Source: an uncultured Eubacteriales bacterium
Lineage (GTDB): Bacteria; Bacillota; Clostridia; Oscillospirales; Acutalibacteraceae
Assembly: GCA_949068525.1 (NCBI GenBank)
Contig: CARTIQ010000002.1
Span: forward strand, 62,001 to 126,000
Direction: 5' to 3'
Length of the DNA stretch: 64,000 nt
Positions 57,303 through 64,000 of the stretch are shown here, piece after piece. The translations under genes and the position numbers were made by a program. The notes beneath the pieces were generated by a model. It was not told the DNA's origin and did not search any database. It saw nothing but the letters and a program-made list of their open reading frames with translations. The stretch's first letter is position 1. Every line of letters starts with the position of its first letter.

Positions 57303-60300
57303 ATGAAATTTAATGTGTTTGAATCGATTAAGATCAGACTCGCGTCGCCCGACCAGATCCGGGAGTGGTCGCGTGGGGAAGTGAAGAAGCCGGAGACGAT
57401 TAACTACAGGACCCTGAAACCGGAACGCGACGGGCTTTTTTGCGAACGGATTTTTGGACCGCAGAAAGACTGGGAGTGCCATTGCGGCAAGTATAAGAGG
57501 ATTCGGTACAAGGGCAAAGTTTGTGACCGTTGCGGCGTTGAGGTTACTCGGTCTAAGGTTCGGCGTGAGCGGATGGGGCATATTGAGCTTGCGGCACCGG
57601 TTTCGCACATTTGGTATTTTAAGGGGATCCCCTCTAGAATGGGACTCATCTTGGATATATCTCCTCGGATGCTTGAGAAGGTGCTGTATTTTGCGCTTTA
57701 TATTGTCACAGACCCAGGTAAAGCACGCGAATTGGTTAAGTACCAGTTTATCACAGAGCGCGAATACCGCGATTTAAAGGAAAAGTACGAGGACGATTTT
57801 GAGGCTTTGATGGGGGCAGAGGCCGTTAAGAAGCTTTTGGCGGAGATTGACGTGGAGGCGCTTTCTAAAGAACTCAAGGATGAATTGGAGTCTGCTGTGG
57901 GGCAAAAAAGAGTTAGAATTTTAAAGCGGCTCGAGGTGGTGGAGTCTTTTCGGCTATCGGGAAATCGCCCGGAATGGATGATTTTGGACGTGATTCCTGT
58001 TATTCCACCAGATTTGCGACCTATGGTTCAGCTGGATGGTGGCAGATTCGCGACTTCGGACTTAAATGATCTTTATAGGCGCGTTATTAATAGGAATAAT
58101 CGGCTGAAACGCTTGCTGGAGCTGGGCGCGCCGGATATAATTATTCGCAACGAGAAGCGCATGCTGCAGGAGGCCGTTGATGCGCTTATTGACAATGGTC
58201 GTCGCGGCCGTCCGGTTACTGGCGCGAATAATCGGCCACTCAAGTCGCTTTCGGATATGTTGAAGGGCAAACAGGGGCGGTTTAGGCAGAATCTTTTGGG
58301 CAAACGTGTGGATTATTCGGGCCGGTCAGTTATTGTAGTTGGGCCAGAGCTGAAGATGTACCAGTGCGGGTTGCCTAAGGAGATGGCTCTGGAGCTGTTT
58401 AAGCCATTTGTTATGAAGCGGCTGGTGGAGACTGGGGCTTCGAACAATATTAAGTCGGCAAGAAAGGCTGTGGACAGAGCTAAGCCAGAAGTTTGGGACG
58501 CTTTGGAGATAGTCATAAAGGGGCATCCAGTGCTTTTGAACCGAGCTCCAACGCTGCACAGGTTAGGAATACAGGCATTTGAGCCGGTTTTGGTTGAGGG
58601 AAGGGCTTTAAAGCTGCATCCCTTGGTTTGTACTGCTTACAATGCTGACTTTGACGGGGATCAGATGGCGGTTCACGTGCCGCTTTCGGCAGAGGCGCAG
58701 GCTGAGGCTAGGTTCTTGATGCTGGCTGCGGGCAATTTGCTGAAACCATCGGACGGGCGACCAGTGACGGTGCCTACGCAGGACATGGTTTTGGGATCTT
58801 ACTATTTGACGCTGGACAAAGAAGGCGAAAAGGGCGAGGGCAAGGTGTTTAGAAACTTTGAGGAAGCCTTGATGGCCTATGACGCTAAGGATGTTGGCTT
58901 GCACGCGAAAATTAAGGTTAGGCGGACTGTGGTTGTGCAAGGCGAGAAAGTTACTGGTATGATTGAGACGACGGTTGGTAAGATTATTTTTAACCAGCCT
59001 ATACCGCAGGATTTGGGATTTGTTGAGCGGGAAACTCTCGATGATTACTTGAAGCTAGAGGTTGACTTTTTAGTCGGCAAGAAGCAGATTCAGAAAATTA
59101 TTGATCGCTGTATTAAAGTTCACGGAACGCAAGTGACGGCGCGGGTTTTAGATTGCATTAAGGACCAGGGATTCAAGTATTCTACTAAGGGCGCCATTAC
59201 CGTTGCGGTTTGCGACGCGGTAGTGCCGCCGGCAAAGAAGGAGATTATTGCTGACGCTGAGGCGCAGATTGAGAAAGTCTCTCAGCAGTTCAAGCGTGGA
59301 CTTATTTCGAATGAGGAACGCGAGGGCCATGTGCTTAAAATTTGGGATAAGGCTACTAATGGCGTTACAGCAGCCTTACAGGAGAATTTGGACAGGTATA
59401 ATCCGATTTATATGATGGCGGACTCGGGTGCGCGTGGTTCTATGAGTCAGATTCGGCAGCTTGCTGGTATGCGTGGCCTTATTGCCAACACTTCGGGTAA
59501 GACTATTGAGGTTCCAATTCGCGCAAATTACCGCGAGGGGCTTAATGTTTTGGAGTACTTTATATCTTCACGCGGGGCACGAAAGGGATTAGCCGATACG
59601 GCGCTTCGTACTGCGGACTCTGGTTACCTTACTCGCCGGCTTGTTGATGTTTCGCAGGAGGTTATTATTCGCGAGGACGACTGCGGAACCACCGAAGGGC
59701 TGACTATTTTTGAGATTAAGGATGGCAAGGAGTCTATTGAGAGCCTGCATGAACGCTTGATTGGCCGGTATTTGTGTGAGGACTTTGTTGACGCGGCGAC
59801 CGGTGAGGTGCTGGTTTCTAAGGATAAGATGATGGACGACCACGATGCGGACGTTATTATTGGTGCGGGTGTCGAGAAGATAGATATTCGGTCGATTCTT
59901 GGATGCAAGGCGCGGCACGGGATTTGCAAAAAGTGTTATGGTGCGAACCTTGCTAATGGCATGCCTGTTGCTGTAGGAGAAGCTGTTGGAATCATTGCGG
60001 CGCAGTCTATTGGTGAACCCGGCACGCAGCTGACTATGAGAACCTTCCATACTGGCGGTGTTGCTAGTGCTGAGGATATTACTCAGGGCTTGCCGCGCGT
60101 TGAGGAGCTGTTTGAAAGCCGTAAGCCTAAGCATCTTGCGATTATAAGTGAGATTTCGGGTGAGGTTAGTTTTGAAGAGGTCAAGAATAACCGCCATATC
60201 GTGATTTATAATAGTGAGAGCGGTGAAAAGGTTTCTTATTTGATCCCGTTTGGATCCATTGTGAGAGTTCAGGAAGGCCAGCAGATAGAAGCAGGTGAGC

Positions 60301-60848
60301 GCTTGACAGAGGGCTCGGTTAATCCTCATGACGTTTTGGCCATAAGTGGGGCGAACGCTGTGCAAAATTACTTGATACAGGAAGTGCAGCGTGTCTACCG
60401 TATGCAGGGCGTTGACATTAACGACAAGCACATTGAGGTGATTGTGCGGCAGATGATGCGTAAGGTTCAGGTTAAGGACCGCGGCGATACGGACTTGATT
60501 GCAGATTCTATGGTGGATAAGTCTGACTTTATTGCAGCAAATGAGGAGATCCGGCGGCGGATTGCTGCTGGCGAAGAGGGGCTTTTGGAGGCTACTTGCA
60601 TTCCGACTTTATTGGGAATTACTAAGGCCTCGCTCGCTACGGAATCGTTCTTGGCGGCGGCTTCGTTCCAGGAGACTACTCGAGTTTTGACTGATGCGGC
60701 CATAAAGGCGAAGATTGACCCACTGGTGGGACTTAAAGAAAATGTTATTATTGGAAAGCTGGTCCCTGCTGGCACGGGAATGCATCGTTACAGCGATGTT
60801 GTTGTTAACCGGATCCCAGACGAGGATGAATCAGACGAGGGTGCATAG
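57303..60848 (+). CDS. rpoC: RNA polymerase beta' subunit
   Basis: Carries the catalytic magnesium of RNA polymerase. The 1181 residues show the N-terminal zinc site CHCGKYKRIRYKGKVCDRCGVE, the active-site NADFDGDQMAVHVPLS, the trigger-loop region (GEPGTQLTMRTFHTGG) and a second cysteine cluster (CKARHGICKKCYG). The ATG at 57303 matches the family start (MKFNVFESIKIRLASP) and follows AGGGGG by about 12 nt; a longer reading would overlap rpoB. Confidence 0.97.
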   Translation: MKFNVFESIKIRLASPDQIREWSRGEVKKPETINYRTLKPERDGLFCERIFGPQKDWECHCGKYKRIRYKGKVCDRCGVEVTRSKVRRERMGHIELAAPVSHIWYFKGIPSRMGLILDISPRMLEKVLYFALYIVTDPGKARELVKYQFITEREYRDLKEKYEDDFEALMGAEAVKKLLAEIDVEALSKELKDELESAVGQKRVRILKRLEVVESFRLSGNRPEWMILDVIPVIPPDLRPMVQLDGGRFATSDLNDLYRRVINRNNRLKRLLELGAPDIIIRNEKRMLQEAVDALIDNGRRGRPVTGANNRPLKSLSDMLKGKQGRFRQNLLGKRVDYSGRSVIVVGPELKMYQCGLPKEMALELFKPFVMKRLVETGASNNIKSARKAVDRAKPEVWDALEIVIKGHPVLLNRAPTLHRLGIQAFEPVLVEGRALKLHPLVCTAYNADFDGDQMAVHVPLSAEAQAEARFLMLAAGNLLKPSDGRPVTVPTQDMVLGSYYLTLDKEGEKGEGKVFRNFEEALMAYDAKDVGLHAKIKVRRTVVVQGEKVTGMIETTVGKIIFNQPIPQDLGFVERETLDDYLKLEVDFLVGKKQIQKIIDRCIKVHGTQVTARVLDCIKDQGFKYSTKGAITVAVCDAVVPPAKKEIIADAEAQIEKVSQQFKRGLISNEEREGHVLKIWDKATNGVTAALQENLDRYNPIYMMADSGARGSMSQIRQLAGMRGLIANTSGKTIEVPIRANYREGLNVLEYFISSRGARKGLADTALRTADSGYLTRRLVDVSQEVIIREDDCGTTEGLTIFEIKDGKESIESLHERLIGRYLCEDFVDAATGEVLVSKDKMMDDHDADVIIGAGVEKIDIRSILGCKARHGICKKCYGANLANGMPVAVGEAVGIIAAQSIGEPGTQLTMRTFHTGGVASAEDITQGLPRVEELFESRKPKHLAIISEISGEVSFEEVKNNRHIVIYNSESGEKVSYLIPFGSIVRVQEGQQIEAGERLTEGSVNPHDVLAISGANAVQNYLIQEVQRVYRMQGVDINDKHIEVIVRQMMRKVQVKDRGDTDLIADSMVDKSDFIAANEEIRRRIAAGEEGLLEATCIPTLLGITKASLATESFLAAASFQETTRVLTDAAIKAKIDPLVGLKENVIIGKLVPAGTGMHRYSDVVVNRIPDEDESDEGA

Positions 60849-60965
60849 AACTACAGTGGTATTGTGGCTTTGTCTGGACAAATTAGTGGCTGATGCTTGA
60901 CTGATCGAGCTTAGAGGCCTGCTCTTACCTGGCGTCGTTTTTCGTGAATTTTTGAGAGAAAAGCG
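60849..60965. other. Spacer after rpoC
   Basis: About 115 bp between the rpoC stop and the rpsL promoter, with no gene and no clear terminator for rpoBC. The first good hairpin lies after the next promoter (61019-61052). Confidence 0.5.
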
Positions 60966-60995
60966 TTGACAGCCTTTGTGAAAGTATGGTACAAT
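60966..60995 (+). promoter_or_regulatory. rpsL-rpsG-fusA promoter
   Basis: TTGACA (60966-60971), 18-bp spacer, -10 TACAAT (60990-60995) with an extended TGG before it. The leader to rpsL is about 200 nt. Confidence 0.8.
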
Positions 60996-61018
60996 ACTAT
61001 ATTGTGGAAGATTATATA

Positions 61019-61052
61019 AGCAAATCATCCATGTGGTGGTTTGCTTTTGTTT
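61019..61052 (+). terminator. Terminator or attenuator in the rpsL leader
   Basis: AGCAAATCA pairs with TGGTTTGCT (9 pairs, one G-U), with an inner CCA/TGG pair, then TTTTGTTTTC. It lies about 20 nt after the predicted start of the rpsL transcript, so it could attenuate the str operon, or end rpoBC transcription, or both. Confidence 0.65.
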
Positions 61053-61206
61053 TCAAATTTTTTGCTGCGTCTATTTTTGGCGGTGGCAAGAGGTTTTTGC
61101 TTTGAGGTATGTTTATTTTTGGTTATAAAGCTCAGACTATTACTGTTATTGTGATGGCTTTTTTTGCGAGCTTTTAACATATATCTTGATTTTGAGGAGG
61201 TGTAAT

Positions 61207-61635
61207 ATGCCAACCTTTAACCAGTTAGTTAGAAAGGGCAGAAAAGTTTCTGAGAAAAAGTACAAGGCGCCAGCTCTTTTGAGAGGATGGAATGCTAAAA
61301 AACGGCTTCCTATTGAACAGACTTCTCCGCAAAAACGTGGTGTTTGTACTGCTGTTAAGACTGCTACGCCTAAAAAACCTAACTCGGCACTTAGAAAGAT
61401 CGCTAGGGTACGCCTTTCAAACGGAATTGAGGTTAGCTCGTATATTCCGGGCGAGGGTCACAACCTGCAAGAACACAGCGTTGTGCTTATTCGTGGTGGA
61501 CGTGTTAAGGATTTACCTGGTGTTCGGTATCATATTGTTCGCGGAACTTTGGATGCGCAAGGCGTTGCAAAGCGCATGCAGGCCCGGTCTAAGTATGGAG
61601 CTAAGCGGCCTAAGGCAGGAGGAGCAAACAAATAA
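61207..61635 (+). CDS. rpsL: 30S ribosomal protein S12
   Basis: A decoding-centre protein. The 142 residues start MPTFNQLVRKGRK and contain TPKKPNSALRKIARVRL with the streptomycin-sensitive lysine and the DLPGVRYH loop. The chosen ATG at 61207 follows GAGGAGGTG; the reading frame continues upstream without family similarity. First gene of rpsL-rpsG-fusA. Confidence 0.97.
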   Translation: MPTFNQLVRKGRKVSEKKYKAPALLRGWNAKKRLPIEQTSPQKRGVCTAVKTATPKKPNSALRKIARVRLSNGIEVSSYIPGEGHNLQEHSVVLIRGGRVKDLPGVRYHIVRGTLDAQGVAKRMQARSKYGAKRPKAGGANK

Positions 61636-61803
61636 TCTGTTTTTTGAAATTGACAAATACCTTTACGGATGCAGATTGCACCTTGCAATGCAGAAGTGTT
61701 TATTATAGATTTTAGATTTATTGAGGCACCTCTGTATTGGCGAACGGGAGTTTTGTCGCTTTCGAGTACCTAGGATATCATTTTTGTGAAGGAGGGAAGA
61801 GAA

Positions 61804-62274
61804 GTGCCAAGAAGAGGTTCTATTACTAAGCGTGACGTTTTGACGGATCCGCTTTATAATTCTAAGCTGGTGACTCGCCTTATTAACAACGTTATGTATG
61901 ACGGGAAACGAGGCGTGGCGCAAAAAATTGTTTATGGCGCGTTCGATATTATTAGAGAGAAGGTTGGACGCGAACCGCTTGAAGTTTTTGAACAAGCTAT
62001 GGAGAACATTATGCCGGTTTTGGAGGTTAAGGCTCGCCGTGTTGGTGGTGCTACTTATCAGGTACCTATGGAGGTCCGGCCGGAACGCCGCCAGACTTTG
62101 GGGTTGCGTTGGTTGACAAATTATTCTCGGGCTCGGGCTGAAAGGACTATGAGAGAACGGCTTGCAAACGAGATTATGGATGCTGTTAATGAGACCGGTG
62201 GAGCTGTTAAAAAGCGCGAGGATACTCATAAAATGGCCGAAGCTAACAAGGCTTTTGCGCATTACAGATGGTAA
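61804..62274 (+). CDS. rpsG: 30S ribosomal protein S7
   Basis: Organises the head of the small subunit and in E. coli represses the str operon. The 156 residues begin PRRGSITKRDVLTDPLYNSKLVTRLIN and contain GGATYQVPMEVRPERR and LRWL. The GTG at 61804 is seven bases after GGAGGG (61791-61796). The 168-bp spacer from rpsL holds an ATTGCA-CCT-TGCAAT hairpin near 61676-61694 but no strong terminator. Confidence 0.97.
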   Translation: MPRRGSITKRDVLTDPLYNSKLVTRLINNVMYDGKRGVAQKIVYGAFDIIREKVGREPLEVFEQAMENIMPVLEVKARRVGGATYQVPMEVRPERRQTLGLRWLTNYSRARAERTMRERLANEIMDAVNETGGAVKKREDTHKMAEANKAFAHYRW

Positions 62275-62344
62275 TTTAATTTGGTTGTTTTGAAAAGATT
62301 TTTTGAAGATTTTACTATATTTTGAGAGAAAGGAGAGAGTTTTT

Positions 62345-64000
62345 ATGGCAAGACAAGTTTCACTTGATTTTACGCGAAATATCGGGATAATGGCGCATAT
62401 TGACGCGGGCAAGACTACTACTACTGAACGAATTTTGTTTTATACTGGGGTTAATCATAAGATAGGCGAGACGCATGATGGTGCGGCGACTATGGACTGG
62501 ATGGCGCAAGAACAAGAACGCGGAATTACGATTACTTCTGCCGCTACTACTTGTTTTTGGAAGGATCACCGGATTAACATTATTGATACGCCGGGGCACG
62601 TTGACTTTACTGTTGAAGTTGAGCGGTCTTTGCGGGTTTTGGATGGATCGGTTACTGTATTGTGCGCTAAGGGAGGCGTTGAGCCGCAGTCGGAGACGGT
62701 GTGGCGTCAGGCGGACAAGTACGGAGTGCCGCGGATGGTGTATGTTAATAAGATGGACATTATGGGGGCGGACTTTTACAACGTTGTGACGATGATGAAG
62801 GAACGTCTTAAATGCAATGCTGTGCCTATACAGCTGCCGATTGGCGCGGAGGATACTTTTAAAGGGCTTGTTGACTTGGTTGAGATGAAGGCTTATGTTT
62901 ATTACGACGACCTTGGCAAGGATATCCGTGTGGAGGAGATCCCGGAGGATATGAAGGAGCTTGCGGAGAAGTATCATACTGAGCTTTTGGAGCATGTTGC
63001 GGAGCAGGATGAAGCCCTCTTTGAGAAATATTTGGAGGGCGAGCAGTTTAGCGAGCAGGAGATTAAGAATTGTATTAGGAAGGCGACGCTTGCTAATGCT
63101 ATGGTTCCGGTTGTTTGCGGAACTTCTTATCGAAACAAGGGCGTGCAGAAGCTGTTAGATGCCATTGTTGATTACATGCCTGCGCCTACTGACGTGCCTG
63201 CTATTAAGGGTGTTAACCCTGAGACCGGTGCTGAGGAAGAGCGGAATTCTTCGGATGATGAGCCGTTTGCTGCTTTGGCGTTTAAGATTGCTACGGACCC
63301 ATTTGTTGGTAAGTTGTGCTTTTTCCGGGTGTATTCGGGAACTATTAGTGCGGGTTCTACGGTTTATAACTCTACTAAGGACGACAACGAGCGGTTAGGT
63401 CGGATTTTGCAGATGCACGCAAATCACCGGCAGGACATTGAAACGGTTTATGCTGGCGATATTGCTGCGGCTGTTGGACTTAAGAATACCACTACGGGCG
63501 ACACTTTGTGTACTGAGAAGGCTCCGGTTATTTTGGAGTCTATGGAGTTTCCGGACCCGGTTATTCGGGTTGCTATTGAGCCTAAGACCAAGGCGGGGCA
63601 AGAGAAAATGGGTATTGCTTTGGCAAAACTTGCGGAAGAAGACCCAACTTTTAAGGCTTATACTGACGAGGAGACCGGCCAGACTATTATTGCTGGTATG
63701 GGTGAGCTACATCTAGAGATTATTGTTGACCGGCTTTTGAGAGAGTTTAAGGTTGAGGCGAATGTTGGTAAGCCGCAGGTTGCTTATAAAGAGACTATTC
63801 GCCGGAATGCTGACGTTGATCAGAAGTATGCTCGACAGTCTGGTGGCCGAGGTCAATATGGTCATGTTAAGATTAAGATTGAGCCGAATCCTACTAAGGG
63901 ATACGAGTTTGTGAACTCTATTGTTGGCGGAGCTATCCCTAAGGAGTATATTCCTGCGGTTGACCAAGGCATTAAGGGCGCCATGCTTTCGGGCGTTTTG
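62345..64000 (+). CDS. fusA: Elongation factor G, right-edge partial
   Basis: The translocation GTPase of protein synthesis. The first 552 codons are present and open to the window edge. G1 AHIDAGKTTTTERIL, G2 region RGITITSAATT, G3 DTPGHVDF and G4 NKMD are intact; domain II and part of domains III-IV (SGGRGQYGHVKIKIEP) follow. The ATG at 62345 follows AAAGGAGAGAG, 70 bp after rpsG. The gene continues beyond 64000. Confidence 0.97.
   Translation, partial: MARQVSLDFTRNIGIMAHIDAGKTTTTERILFYTGVNHKIGETHDGAATMDWMAQEQERGITITSAATTCFWKDHRINIIDTPGHVDFTVEVERSLRVLDGSVTVLCAKGGVEPQSETVWRQADKYGVPRMVYVNKMDIMGADFYNVVTMMKERLKCNAVPIQLPIGAEDTFKGLVDLVEMKAYVYYDDLGKDIRVEEIPEDMKELAEKYHTELLEHVAEQDEALFEKYLEGEQFSEQEIKNCIRKATLANAMVPVVCGTSYRNKGVQKLLDAIVDYMPAPTDVPAIKGVNPETGAEEERNSSDDEPFAALAFKIATDPFVGKLCFFRVYSGTISAGSTVYNSTKDDNERLGRILQMHANHRQDIETVYAGDIAAAVGLKNTTTGDTLCTEKAPVILESMEFPDPVIRVAIEPKTKAGQEKMGIALAKLAEEDPTFKAYTDEETGQTIIAGMGELHLEIIVDRLLREFKVEANVGKPQVAYKETIRRNADVDQKYARQSGGRGQYGHVKIKIEPNPTKGYEFVNSIVGGAIPKEYIPAVDQGIKGAMLSGVL

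Noticed and set aside
54377..60431. Long minus-strand reading frames opposite rpoB and rpoC (up to 340 codons)
   Set aside because: They are antisense to highly conserved genes, have no ribosome sites, and result from biased third-codon positions.
1..64000. CRISPR arrays, insertion sequences, prophage, rRNA operons, riboswitches
   Set aside because: I looked for repeat-spacer runs, transposase motifs, integrases and rRNA-like stretches and saw none. No known riboswitch class could be recognised by eye, which does not exclude one.

Overview
The window is the replication-origin region of a low-GC Firmicute, most likely a member of the Clostridia. The evidence is the gene order, the Firmicutes-type single-subunit glycyl-tRNA synthetase and rhodanese-less ThiI, a Noc homologue beside ParAB, sigma-A promoters of the TTGACA-17/18-TATAAT kind with AGGAGG ribosome binding sites, and a class B sortase. 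No strain or species can be named from the sequence. No rRNA operon, CRISPR array, insertion sequence or prophage was seen.

Layout. 1-3.9 kb: the left edge of a divergent gene, rplM-rpsI, and three envelope genes including a YabE-like 3D/G5 protein. 3.9-9.4 kb (minus strand): an iscS-thiI-srtB operon, a secreted GH24 lysozyme with two SH3b domains inserted in it, and a zinc-ribbon membrane protein. 9.6-10.2 kb: a MecA-like adaptor. 10.3-21.1 kb (minus strand): dnaA-dnaN-yaaA-recF-remB-(zinc ribbon)-gyrB-(YcxB-like)-gyrA, followed by rpe. 21.5-32.3 kb (plus strand): rpmH-rnpA-yidD-yidC-jag, then mnmE-mnmG-rsmG-noc, then parA-parB-serS. The switch of strand at dnaA/rpmH and the dnaN-dnaA spacer mark the origin. 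That spacer carries a DnaA-trio-like run, a short GC block and a cluster of GTTGAAA repeats, but I saw no consensus DnaA box in it. Three parS sites lie in mnmG and on either side of the noc-parA junction.

32.3-44.3 kb is a mixed housekeeping stretch: yerB-like, ppa, a SurA/PrsA-like lipoprotein, mfd, pth, a GlmU-like uridylyltransferase that lacks its acetyltransferase half, cinA/pncC, a CrtO-like membrane protein, rsmE and glyQS. 44.3-52.6 kb is the accessory part: three unrecognised secreted genes read leftward, each behind its own TTGACA-18-TATAAT promoter, a tRNA-Pro(UGG), a small putative lipoprotein, a two-domain GNAT protein, and a wall-anchored surface protein with a SAKTGD sorting motif behind a structured leader of about 250 nt. 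52.6-64 kb: pduL, then rpoB-rpoC and rpsL-rpsG-fusA, with fusA running off the right edge.

How the parts work together. DnaA, the sliding clamp, RecF and gyrase are encoded together beside the origin. ParA, ParB, parS and Noc handle origin segregation and division-site control. RnpA, YidD, YidC and Jag link RNA processing with membrane insertion. IscS and ThiI make 4-thiouridine in tRNA. SrtB is the only sortase in the window and the 51 kb surface protein is the only obvious substrate. The most unusual observations are the atypical origin elements, a parS that also looks like a terminator, the split lysozyme, the palindromic glyQS promoter that seems copied upstream of the 837-residue secreted protein, and possible ATT start codons in two genes.
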